Of a DNA stretch of 64,000 bases, positions 55,617 through 63,564 are shown piece after piece (positions within the stretch are counted from its first letter, which is position 1; the number at the start of each line of letters is the position of its first letter). The translations under genes were made by a program, and so were the position numbers. The DNA is taken from contig NZ_JANZNT010000001.1 of the NCBI RefSeq assembly GCF_025153455.1, forward strand, positions 682,001 to 746,000, in the 5' to 3' direction. The stretch is from Sphingomonas sp. BGYR3 (lineage in GTDB: Bacteria; Pseudomonadota; Alphaproteobacteria; Sphingomonadales; Sphingomonadaceae). Below the pieces are notes generated by a model, which was not told where the DNA came from, ran no database searches, and worked only from the letters and a program-made list of their open reading frames with translations.

Positions 55617-55859
55617 CGCGCCTCTCGCTGTGGTTCTGACGGATGCTGGAATAAGCCTAAACTGTTAAAATTCAGCAGTTTTCTTCCGAGGAGGGTTCAT
55701 CGGCGCCGCAGCGAGCGAATGGCCGGTTTTGGGCCTCGGTCTACTCTTCTGGAACGACCACATTTGGGGCGCTTAGCCGCCGCAGTGTCCCTCCCCGAAA
55801 TTTCAGAAAGCAACACTTTCTGATCAACGATCGCCTTCGGCCTTCGACTGTCGAGGCGA

Positions 55860-57797
55860 TCAGAAGCCTAGCGGAGCGCCGTCCGGCCGCCAGCCCGCCT
55901 CCTCGCGCAATCGCTCTACGATCATGTCGGCGTCGCTGGCCGGCGCATGGCGCAACTGCCGCGCAACCGCTCCGAAATCGCCCAGGGTCAGCCCTGCCAC
56001 GCCGCTCAGGGACGGCGGGGCCGCCATGCCGAAATAGCGTTCGAACGCGATCCGGCTGCGCGCCGCGCCCAGCGGCCTCAGGTCGATCTTGAACACGAAC
56101 CGCCGCAGCACCGCCGGGTCCAGCCGATGCACGTGATTGGTCGCGGCGATCACCGGCAACGGGTGCCGGTCCAGCCAGGTCAGCATCTCGTTCACCTGCC
56201 CCGCTTCCCATGAATGGGACGCCGTCGTCCGGTCGAACAACAGCGAATCCGCCTCGTCAAAAAACAGGACATGGCCCTGATCGCGCGCATGGGCGAACGC
56301 ATCGGCAATCGCGCGTTCGGTCCCGCCGACCCATCGGGACAGCAGGTCCGACGAACGCTGCACGACCATCGGCCGGTCGATCGCCCGCGCCAGATGCCGG
56401 GCAAGCGCGGTCTTGCCCGTGCCCGGCGGCCCGGTCAGCAGGATCGAGACGTCGCTGCCGCCTCCGCTGGCCAGCCGGTCAATCAACCCCGGCAGCGGCA
56501 GGTCGCTTTCGAACAGGTCCGGATCGATCGGCCGGGCTTCGCCATCGGGCAATTCGCCGCCGCGCAGCGCCCGGACCAGCGCCGTCGCGGCCGTCGTGCA
56601 ATCCGCCGCCTCGCCCGTCAGCCGCCCGGCCCGCGCCGCCACGCGCAGCACGGTCGCCGCCTCCGGCACCCGGTCGAGCAATGCCGCCATCGGGGCGCCG
56701 GGATCGACCCCCTCCTCTGCCCCGATCCGGTCCAGCATCCGCCGGCGCGCACCGGCGGTCGGCATCCCGAACCGCACGATAAAGCTCATCCGGCGCAGGA
56801 TCGCGGCATCGACATTGCCAATGGCATTGGTGGTCCAGATGACGGGCACCGGGTTGGTTTCCAGCATCCGGTTGACGAACACCTTGCTGCCCTGCCGCCC
56901 GCGCACCCAGTCGCCATCGCCCGGCCGGGCATCGCCGATAAGGTCCTCCATTTCGTCGAACAGCAGGATCGCATCGGCGCCGGGGCCAAGCACGCGATGG
57001 GCCAGCTGCAGCGCGCTGACCCGTTCGTACCGGGACGGTTCGGCCCCGTCATCGTCCACCTCGCCGACGCAATGCACCGCGCATCCCGCCGCCGCCGCGA
57101 TGGTCAGCGCCAGCTCAGTCTTGCCGGTCCCCGGCGGCCCGTGGATCAGCACGTTGATCCCTACCGCGCCCTCCGCCACGGCTCCGCGCAACAGGCGGAC
57201 CAGAAACGCCGCATCGGGCACATGGCCAAAATCGCCGAGCGTAAGCCGCGCGGCCTGCGCAGGTCCGATCAGAGCGCCGATCACCGATGCGGCATCCGGC
57301 GCCGCACGATCCAGCAGCCGTTCCAGCGGCCACTGGACATCGACTTCGACCACCCCCTGCCGGTTGGTATAGAACCGCACCAGGCCAAGGCGCATGACCG
57401 CCGATCGCCGGATGCCCCGATCGGCATCGACCGGCGAAAGACCCGCCAGTTCGCCGAGCAGCGCGGGCAGGTTGCGGCCCGATTCGCTCCACAGCCGCAC
57501 TAGGCCGGCAAAGCGCGGCAGGCGATCTGCCGCCACCAGCAGGCGCAGCAGGTCGCCATCGAGCGGATCCAGCGCCAGCGCCGCCGCCAGCACATCGGCC
57601 ACCGCGATCACGTGCGGCACCGGATCGGTCCGGTCTTCGTCCAGCCGGTCGAGCGCCCCGCGCCAATCCCGCTCCTCGCCCATGCCGAGCCAGTCGCCAT
57701 GGGTCGATGCCCATTCGTCAAGCGCGCCGCTCAGGCGCTTGTCGCCCGCGACGCCGATCCGGCGCGCCATGCGCCGGACGAAAATCCATTCGCTCAT
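55860..57797 (-). CDS. Double AAA+ ATPase downstream of rtcA
   Basis: 645 residues with two AAA+ modules. The first has Walker A GPPGTGKTELA (about residue 220), Walker B ILLFDEMEDL (about 281) and sensor 1 in IWTTNAIGNVD. The second has GPPGTGKTALA (about 455), VLFFDEADSLLF (about 513) and sensor 1 in VIAATNHVHRLD, with arginine-finger-like Arg residues following. The N-terminal 190 residues are helical and unlike known AAA adaptors. It resembles Cdc48/FtsH-like remodelling ATPases, but no protease domain is present. ATG 57797 is adopted; GTG 57812 is possible. It is 253 bases after rtcA and could share its transcript. Confidence 0.85.
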   Translation of the reverse strand: MSEWIFVRRMARRIGVAGDKRLSGALDEWASTHGDWLGMGEERDWRGALDRLDEDRTDPVPHVIAVADVLAAALALDPLDGDLLRLLVAADRLPRFAGLVRLWSESGRNLPALLGELAGLSPVDADRGIRRSAVMRLGLVRFYTNRQGVVEVDVQWPLERLLDRAAPDAASVIGALIGPAQAARLTLGDFGHVPDAAFLVRLLRGAVAEGAVGINVLIHGPPGTGKTELALTIAAAAGCAVHCVGEVDDDGAEPSRYERVSALQLAHRVLGPGADAILLFDEMEDLIGDARPGDGDWVRGRQGSKVFVNRMLETNPVPVIWTTNAIGNVDAAILRRMSFIVRFGMPTAGARRRMLDRIGAEEGVDPGAPMAALLDRVPEAATVLRVAARAGRLTGEAADCTTAATALVRALRGGELPDGEARPIDPDLFESDLPLPGLIDRLASGGGSDVSILLTGPPGTGKTALARHLARAIDRPMVVQRSSDLLSRWVGGTERAIADAFAHARDQGHVLFFDEADSLLFDRTTASHSWEAGQVNEMLTWLDRHPLPVIAATNHVHRLDPAVLRRFVFKIDLRPLGAARSRIAFERYFGMAAPPSLSGVAGLTLGDFGAVARQLRHAPASDADMIVERLREEAGWRPDGAPLGF

Positions 57798-58050
57798 CAC
57801 ATTTCCGTTCACGCCAACGCACCACGCATCGCGGGCGTTCGCTCAAGTCCGTTTGAAAAAGGCTGCGGGCGACACATCCATCTGCCCTGCAGCCATGGCG
57901 CCGGCGTGGCGCCCTAGGGCAGGGAACGGATGCAGCCGACCGCGCCCGATTGGGGCGTCAGGTTCAGCAATGCAGTTACTCCGGTTGGCGCGGGGATTTC
58001 CGCCGCGACGGCGTTGCCATTATCCGAAAATGGCGACCGTCGCAACGCGG
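57798..58050. other. Gap between rtcA and the AAA+ gene
   Basis: 253 bases. No promoter or terminator is clear. A short codon-like frame (57914-58045) is seen on the minus strand but has no good start. Confidence 0.4.
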
Positions 58051-59067
58051 TCAGTTCAGCATCATGCGATGCGTGCCGTCCGCCTGCTGCACGAACTGCG
58101 GGCGCACCGGCAGGAACCGCCCGATCACATCCGCCGCGGTCAGGCTGTGCTGGCTGGGCTTCACCGTGGTGAACGTCCCCGAACCCGCCAAGGCAAAGGG
58201 CAGCAGCAGCTGATCGGCCAGATACGGCCCGGCAAAGGCATCGCTGGCCAGAAACCCCGCCATCCGCTGCGCCGCCGTGCGGGCAAGCGATTCGGCAGAC
58301 ACGCCCAGCCGCCCGAACCCGGCCACCACCTCGGCGCCATGCTCGAACGCCGCCTCCAGCAACAGGATGTTGCCCGGCCCGCACGCTTCGGGAAGCTGGC
58401 GCAGCGCAAAGGCGTCCTCCGGCCAGTCGGGCAACAGCTTGCGCGCCGTGGCCAGCTCGCGCGCCGCAATATCGGCGGGCAGCCCGGCGAACAGCGCGGC
58501 CCCCGACACGCGCAGCAGCGCCCCCCGGTCCAGGCAATCGATCGGGACCAGCGGGGCTGGGTAGATATCAACCTCGATCCGCCCCCCGCCGCGCGGATAA
58601 AAGCCGTGCCGGACAAGCCGCATCTCGACCCGCGCGCCCATCCGCCGGATCACCGGCAGGAACGCATTGGCGATGAACTCGAACGGCGGGGCCATCATGT
58701 TGTGCGTGCCACCCTCCAGGATCAGATGCGACGGCCCGCCCGCCAGCAACAGCGGCATCAGCACGGTCTGCAGCACCAGACCGGTCGACCCCGCCGTCCC
58801 CACGGCGAAGTGATAGGTGCCGGGCACCACGGTTCCGGGCGTGAAGGTAAAGGCATCGCTGCCCACCATGGCGCCCTCGACACCGGCATTGCCGATGGCG
58901 GCCGCCGCCTCGATCGCGGTGACGTGCTGCCGCATCAGGCCCGGCTTTTCCCGCCGCGCCCGCGCATTGACGATGCGAAACGGCTGGCCGGTAACCAGCG
59001 ATAGCGCACACGCATTGCGCACGATCTGCCCGCCGCCTTCGCCTTCTGATCCGTCGATGATGATCAT
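58051..59067 (-). CDS. rtcA: RNA 3'-terminal phosphate cyclase
   Basis: Converts RNA 3'-phosphate to 2',3'-cyclic phosphate by adenylation, healing ends for RtcB. 338 residues, usual length. MIIIDGSEGEGGGQIVRNACAL is the family start, followed by FTFTPGTVVPGTYHFAVGTA and LEGGTHNMMAPPFEFI. The C-terminal SQHSLTAADVIGRF holds the nucleophile His. Its ATG overlaps the stop of the upstream nucleotidyltransferase by 4 bases, so both are co-translated in the RtcR-controlled unit. Confidence 0.95.
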   Translation of the reverse strand: MIIIDGSEGEGGGQIVRNACALSLVTGQPFRIVNARARREKPGLMRQHVTAIEAAAAIGNAGVEGAMVGSDAFTFTPGTVVPGTYHFAVGTAGSTGLVLQTVLMPLLLAGGPSHLILEGGTHNMMAPPFEFIANAFLPVIRRMGARVEMRLVRHGFYPRGGGRIEVDIYPAPLVPIDCLDRGALLRVSGAALFAGLPADIAARELATARKLLPDWPEDAFALRQLPEACGPGNILLLEAAFEHGAEVVAGFGRLGVSAESLARTAAQRMAGFLASDAFAGPYLADQLLLPFALAGSGTFTTVKPSQHSLTAADVIGRFLPVRPQFVQQADGTHRMMLN

Positions 59068-59861
59068 TGGTTCACCAATTCCAGAAAAAGTGCATTCGCG
59101 CGTGAAGCAAAATCATCGCGCATCGTTCGTGGCGCCAGTTCCCCGGCTTGGTCCAGTTCGCGCGCGATCAGCGTGTCGAGGTCCGGTCGGCGCAGGCCAT
59201 TGGCCTGCTCATTCGTGCGGGCCTTGGCTTGGACAAGCTCCACGATCTGGTCGGCTATTGCAGCCGGAAGGTCGCTGACCGCGACCAGCGCCTGCAGGTT
59301 CATCGGCGGCCGTGTACCCGGATTCAGGCGCAGCGCGCGGATCGCAAGCGCCGGGCGCAACGCATAGAAATATCGCTTCACGGGCACCGCGTCGCTGCCG
59401 CCCAACCACCGATCCGCCGCCCGCCGACCCGAACTCGCATAATGATGGGCAAGCGCGCGGGGATCGAGAACGGCGTCCGCCAGTGCGGCAAGCGCAGCGA
59501 TGACCGGATCGTCCGGCCTGTATCGGATGGGCGATTCGATCCACTCGCTGATGACCGCGTTCGACTTCAGCAACAGGCCCAGCCCCTTGCGGACGTCCCA
59601 GCCATTCAGGTCGATGTCGTCCAGGATCGGTTGCTCGATCACATCCCGGCCCGGCACCAGCGACAGATACCAGTCGCGCGGCCGGACATAGAGGAACCGC
59701 ACGTCGAAATCGCTGTCCGGCGACGGAAAACCCCAGGCGCGCGAACCGGACTCGACGGCCATAAGGACGCGCACCCGTTCCGCTGCCTCGATCGCAGACA
59801 GCCGGCGTTCGATTTCGCGCCGCACATCGGGTGCGATCGGATCTTCGCCATCGTCCGTCAA
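59064..59861 (-). CDS. YcgL-type predicted nucleotidyltransferase
   Basis: 265 residues. A polymerase-beta superfamily fold: MAVESGSRAWGFPSPDSDFDVRF contains the GS...D-x-D metal-binding core (about residues 37-56), then YVRPRDWYLSL and FYALRPALAIRAL. This is the YcgL/COG3541 type, which occurs in RNA-repair operons in other bacteria. It could add or remove nucleotides at the 3' end of repaired RNA, an inference. The TTG at 59861 is the most likely start, because an ATG internal to the core would cut the fold. It is 34 bases after rtcB. Confidence 0.87.
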   Translation of the reverse strand: MTDDGEDPIAPDVRREIERRLSAIEAAERVRVLMAVESGSRAWGFPSPDSDFDVRFLYVRPRDWYLSLVPGRDVIEQPILDDIDLNGWDVRKGLGLLLKSNAVISEWIESPIRYRPDDPVIAALAALADAVLDPRALAHHYASSGRRAADRWLGGSDAVPVKRYFYALRPALAIRALRLNPGTRPPMNLQALVAVSDLPAAIADQIVELVQAKARTNEQANGLRRPDLDTLIARELDQAGELAPRTMRDDFASRANALFLELVNQ

Positions 59862-59895
59862 CTTCGCTCTCGACCATGGGGTGGTGTGCGCCGGG

Positions 59896-61122
59896 TCACC
59901 CCTTCACGCACACCACCTGCTTCAGTGTGTGGACGATCTCCACCAGATCGGCCTGCGCGGCCATCACGGCTTCGATCGGCTTGTATGCCCTGGGCGTTTC
60001 ATCGATCACGCCCTCGTCCTTGCGACATTCGACGCCCGCCGTATCCGCGATGTGCTCGTCGAGCGACACCAGCTTCTTGGCGGCGGTCCGGCTCATCACC
60101 CGGCCGGCCCCGTGCGAGCAGCTGTCGAACGAATCCGGGTTGCCCAGCCCCCGCACGATGAACGACTTGGCGCCCATCGAACCGGGGATGATGCCCATCA
60201 CGCCCTTGGCCGCGCGCACCGCGCCCTTGCGGGTGACCAGCACATTCTCGCCAAAGTGGTTCTCCCGCTGGACATAGTTGTGGTGACAATTCACCGCTTC
60301 CATCTCCGCATCGAACGGCTTGGCGATCTGGCTGCGCAGCGCGGCGATGACGTTGGTCATCATCATGCGCCGGTTCAGCGCGGCAAAGTCCTGCGCCCAT
60401 CCGACCGCCTCGACATAATCGTCGAAATGGTCGGTCCCTTCCGGGAAATAGGCCAGATCCTCGTCTGGCAGGTTGATGTGCCACTTGCGCATGTCCTGCT
60501 TGGCCAGTTCGATGAAGAACGTGCCGATGGCATTGCCCACGCCGCGCGACCCGGAATGCAGCATCACCCACACCCGCTGCGCCTCGTCCAGGCACAGCTC
60601 GATGAAATGGTTGCCGGTGCCCAGCGTCCCCAGATGCATCAGGTTGTTGGTGTTCTTCAGCCGCGGATGCTTGTCACAGATCCGCTGGAACCGCTGCGCC
60701 AGCGTGGCCCATGCCTCGACGATCGCCGGCGGCGGGTCGCCCCACGCCCCGGTATCGCGCTTGGTTCGCGTCAGCGACCGGCCATGCGGCACCGCCCGCT
60801 CGATCGCCGACCGGATGCCCTCCAGCGTGTCGGGCAGGTCGCTGGCCATCAGCGACGTTCGCGCCGCCATCATGCCACAGCCGATATCGACGCCCACCGC
60901 CGCCGGGATCACCGCGCCGCGTGTCGGGATCACCGAACCCACCGTCGCGCCGATGCCGACATGCACGTCGGGCATCGCCGCGACATGCTTGAACACGAAC
61001 GGCATCCGTGCCGCCGCCGCCAGCTGGCGCCGCGCCCCGTCCTCGACGGAAACGCCGCGGGTCCACATCCGGATCGGCACGCCGCCCTCGACATGCATGG
61101 TATCGAACAGTGCTTCGGTCAT
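59896..61122 (-). CDS. rtcB: RNA-splicing ligase RtcB
   Basis: GTP- and Mn-dependent ligase joining 2',3'-cyclic phosphate (or 3'-phosphate) and 5'-OH RNA ends, such as broken tRNA. 408 residues. GVDIGCGMMA holds the metal Cys, GTGNHFIEL and LHSGSRGVGN follow, and VNCHHNYVQRE has further His ligands. The guanylated His is in SCSHGAGRVMSR. A strong AAGGAGG site precedes the ATG at 61122. The upstream 90 bases lead straight to the tRNA-like gene on the same strand. Confidence 0.97.
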   Translation of the reverse strand: MTEALFDTMHVEGGVPIRMWTRGVSVEDGARRQLAAAARMPFVFKHVAAMPDVHVGIGATVGSVIPTRGAVIPAAVGVDIGCGMMAARTSLMASDLPDTLEGIRSAIERAVPHGRSLTRTKRDTGAWGDPPPAIVEAWATLAQRFQRICDKHPRLKNTNNLMHLGTLGTGNHFIELCLDEAQRVWVMLHSGSRGVGNAIGTFFIELAKQDMRKWHINLPDEDLAYFPEGTDHFDDYVEAVGWAQDFAALNRRMMMTNVIAALRSQIAKPFDAEMEAVNCHHNYVQRENHFGENVLVTRKGAVRAAKGVMGIIPGSMGAKSFIVRGLGNPDSFDSCSHGAGRVMSRTAAKKLVSLDEHIADTAGVECRKDEGVIDETPRAYKPIEAVMAAQADLVEIVHTLKQVVCVKG

Positions 61123-61212
61123 CGCGACCTCCTTCTTTCCCGTCTCGCTCCCGTCCGCCCGATGATGGGAGCCATGCTCGCCATTGTCCGCCGGGCGGCG
61201 GGGCCTTTCAAA

Positions 61213-61290
61213 TGGTCAGGGCGGCAGGATTCGAACCTGCGACCTCCGGTGCCCAAGACCGGCGCTCTGCGCAGACTGAGCTACACCCTG
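61213..61290 (-). tRNA. Diverged tRNA-Pro (anticodon TGG) in the rtc leader
   Basis: A 78-base cloverleaf with encoded CCA. Acceptor CAGGGTG/CGCCCTG (one G-T pair), A73, D stem GCTC/GAGC, anticodon stem CCGGT/ACCGG with loop CTTGGGC, T arm GCAGG-TTCGAAT-CCTGC. It keeps proline identity elements (C1-G72, A73, G35 and G36). The D loop AGTCTGCGCA lacks the usual G18-G19 pair. It lies between a sigma-54 promoter and rtcB, same strand. Either a functional extra tRNA-Pro or a tRNA-like leader. Confidence 0.85.
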
Positions 61291-61378
61291 AAACTGTCTG
61301 GGGCGGCCGGCCCATTCCGGCCGCCCCGGCTTCCGCATCGTCGGCCGCGTAATCCGCCACAGCCGATACAATGCCTTT

Positions 61379-61395
61379 CGCACAAGCCGTGCCAG
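61379..61395 (-). promoter_or_regulatory. Sigma-54 promoter for the rtc unit
   Basis: The minus strand reads CTGGCACGGCTTGTGCG. GG (61393-61392) and GC (61381-61380) are ten bases apart, the strict -24/-12 spacing of sigma-54 promoters, and TGGCACG matches the -24 consensus. Transcription would start near 61368, 78 bases before the tRNA-like gene. RtcR is a sigma-54 activator encoded next door. Confidence 0.75.
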
Positions 61396-61514
61396 TTCCC
61401 GCCGCGACTGGATGAAGATCGCAAAACACTCGCAATTTCCGGGGCTTTCCGCATCGCCGCGGACACAGCGCCCTTTTCCGACCATCCGAAATACTGATCG
61501 CAATCGATACGGTT

Positions 61515-61530
61515 TTATCTTACAGGATAA
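61515..61530. promoter_or_regulatory. Short inverted repeat before rtcR
   Basis: TTATC-TTACAG-GATAA lies just before the rtcR start and overlaps its AGGATAAGG ribosome site. The repeated word ATCGCAA occurs at 61418-61424 and 61497-61503 in the same gap. Either could be RtcR contact sites; this is untested. Confidence 0.3.
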
Positions 61531-61532
61531 GG

Positions 61533-63125
61533 ATGAAGCCTGTGGTCGTGATCGGATTTCTGGGCAGCACCCTTGATGCCGGCAAGTTCGGCCCGGGTCG
61601 CTGGAACAAGTGGCGGCCGACCGTCGGCCTGACCATGCACCCGGATCTGCGGGTCGACCGGCTGATCCTGATTCACGGTACCGCCCATGGCCGGCTGGCC
61701 GAATATGTGGCGGCGGACATCGCGTCGGTATCACCGGAAACTGCCGTCGATCTGCGGCTCCTCGATTTCCGCGACCCCTGGGACTTTGAGGAGGTGTATG
61801 GAAAGCTGCTCGATTTCGCCCGCGCCGAACCGTTCGATCCGGATGCGGAGGATTATCTGGTGCACATCACCACGGGCACGCACGTCGCGCAGATCTGCCT
61901 GTTCCTACTGACCGAGGCCCGCTACCTGCCCGGCCGCCTGCTTCAGACCCATCCGGTGCGCGGATCGCCCGATCCGGTCGGCAGCTGGAGCGCCATCGAC
62001 CTTGATCTGTCCCGCTATGACAGCATCGCCACGCGCTTTGCCGCCGCCACGCGCGAGAGTACGTCGTTCCTGAAATCCGGCATCGCGACCCAGAGCGCGG
62101 CGTTCAACCGCATGATCGACGAGATCGAGCGGGTGGCGTTGCGGTCAAGGGCACCGATCCTGCTGATGGGCCCGACCGGCGCGGGGAAGAGTCAGCTTGC
62201 CCGCCGCATTTATGAATTGAAGCGCCTGAAGCATCAGATTGCCGGCACCTTTGTCGAGGTGAACTGCGCGACGCTAAAGGGTGACGGCGCAATGTCCGCC
62301 CTTTTCGGCCATCGCAAGGGCGCCTTCACCGGCGCAATTGCCGACCGGCCCGGCCTTCTCCGCGCTGCTGATCAGGGGATGTTGTTCCTTGACGAGATCG
62401 GCGAGCTTGGCCTCGACGAACAGGCGATGATCCTGCGCGCGATCGAGGATCGCCGCTTCCTGCCCGTCGGCTCCGACCGGGAGGTTGGCTCCGATTTTCA
62501 GCTGATCGCCGGCACCAACCGCGATCTGGGCGAAGCGGTTGCCGCAGGCCAGTTCCGTGACGACCTGTTTGCGCGGCTCAACCTGTGGACCTTTCGCCTG
62601 CCCGGCCTTGCCGACCGGCGGGAGGATGTCGAGCCGAACCTCGACTATGAACTTGACCGGTATGCCGAGCGCGAGGGCGAACGGATCGGCTTCAACAAGG
62701 AGGCAAAGGCCCGCTACCTCGCCTTTGCCACCGGGCCGGATGCGACATGGCAGGGCAATTTCCGCGATCTTGCCGCCAGCGTCACCCGCATGGCGACGCT
62801 CAGCCCCAGGGGCCGGATCGATATCGAGACGGTGGACGCGGAGATTGTCCGGCTGCGGCGCCTGTGGTTCGGATCCGCTGCCCCCCATGCCGACATTCTC
62901 GTCCGCGTGCTGGGGCAGGACCGCGTCGATTCGCTCGACCCCTTCGACCGCGTCCAGCTGGCCGAGGTCATTCAGGTCTGCCAGCGCAGCCGCTCGCTGT
63001 CCGAGGCGGGGCGCGCCCTGTTTTCCGCATCGCGGGCACGGCGCACCTCGTCCAACGACGCCGACCGGCTGCGCAAATATCTCGCCCGCTTCGATCTCGA
63101 CTGGGCAACGCTATCACAGGCATGA
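61533..63125 (+). CDS. rtcR: RtcR, CARF-domain sigma-54 activator of RNA repair
   Basis: 530 residues. Residues 1-180 are the CARF-type sensor (MKPVVVIGFLGSTLDAGKFG, LVHITTGTHVAQICLFLL), which in studied RtcR proteins senses RNA bearing a cyclic phosphate. The AAA+ activator domain has GPTGAGKSQLARR (about 212), GHRKGAFTGAIADRPG with the sigma-54-contacting GAFTGA loop (about 263), and LFLDEIGELGLDEQ. The C-terminal part, with LSEAGRALFSASRARRTSSN, is the DNA-binding helix-turn-helix region. It is divergent from the tRNA-like gene and rtcB. Confidence 0.96.
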   Translation: MKPVVVIGFLGSTLDAGKFGPGRWNKWRPTVGLTMHPDLRVDRLILIHGTAHGRLAEYVAADIASVSPETAVDLRLLDFRDPWDFEEVYGKLLDFARAEPFDPDAEDYLVHITTGTHVAQICLFLLTEARYLPGRLLQTHPVRGSPDPVGSWSAIDLDLSRYDSIATRFAAATRESTSFLKSGIATQSAAFNRMIDEIERVALRSRAPILLMGPTGAGKSQLARRIYELKRLKHQIAGTFVEVNCATLKGDGAMSALFGHRKGAFTGAIADRPGLLRAADQGMLFLDEIGELGLDEQAMILRAIEDRRFLPVGSDREVGSDFQLIAGTNRDLGEAVAAGQFRDDLFARLNLWTFRLPGLADRREDVEPNLDYELDRYAEREGERIGFNKEAKARYLAFATGPDATWQGNFRDLAASVTRMATLSPRGRIDIETVDAEIVRLRRLWFGSAAPHADILVRVLGQDRVDSLDPFDRVQLAEVIQVCQRSRSLSEAGRALFSASRARRTSSNDADRLRKYLARFDLDWATLSQA

Positions 63126-63164
63126 TGCTTTACCTGCGCAAGGCGAGTGCGGCTTGGTCTTCAG

Positions 63165-63344
63165 TTAGAATATCAAATAATTCGGCGGGAACGAAACGCC
63201 ATTTATAGAACGCCCATCAAGCAGCCGCATTGCCAGTGCTGAGGCGTAAAGCTGCCATAGACCTTTCAGCCGAAAGACCACAACCTGCCGACCGACAATC
63301 ACCACCCCCTTGATCCCACAACAGCCTCGCTCATCGCACCTCAT
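63165..63344 (-). CDS. Possible 59-residue protein at the mobile-element edge
   Basis: ATG 63344 overlaps the end of the HTH gene by 14 bases and the frame ends at TAA 63165. It begins with three cysteines within the first ten residues (MRCDERGCCG) and then has a hydrophobic, basic stretch (VVIVGRQVVVFRLKGLWQLY). Two other readings exist: an ATG at 63337 in another frame stops after 11 codons, and the two join only if a G is added in a G5 run at 63305-63309. So this may be a frameshifted remnant. No ribosome site is clear. Confidence 0.35.
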   Translation of the reverse strand: MRCDERGCCGIKGVVIVGRQVVVFRLKGLWQLYASALAMRLLDGRSINGVSFPPNYLIF

Positions 63345-63564
63345 TGCGAGCTTTTTTACGCTCCATCATTTCTTCGACGCTGCGCATCGACACCAAGGTC
63401 ATGGTGCCAAGCTTGATGACCTCGATCTCACCGGCCTTGATCAGCTGATAGAGCTTGGACCGACCGATGCCGGTGATCCGGCAAGCTTCCGCGATCCTTA
63501 ATGTAATGGGCTTAAAGTCAGTTGTGGGGCGGCCCGCATGGGGATGGGTACTGCGCTCAGTCAC
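63331..63564 (-). CDS. AlpA/excisionase-like helix-turn-helix protein
   Basis: 77 residues with a MerR-like wHTH: ITLRIAEACRITGIGRSKLY, then QLIKAGEIEVIKLGTMTLVS. This is the form of AlpA/Xis regulators that bind DNA at mobile elements. The GTG start at 63564 overlaps the stop of the ribbon-helix-helix gene. Probably a DNA-binding accessory of an integrative element. Confidence 0.82.
   Translation of the reverse strand: MTERSTHPHAGRPTTDFKPITLRIAEACRITGIGRSKLYQLIKAGEIEVIKLGTMTLVSMRSVEEMMERKKARNEVR

Noticed and set aside
57914..58045. Codon-like frame between rtcA and the AAA+ gene (…AEIPAPTGVTALLNLTPQSG…)
   Set aside because: It looks plausible but has no good start and runs out of the rtcA shadow frame. 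Recorded only as intergenic.
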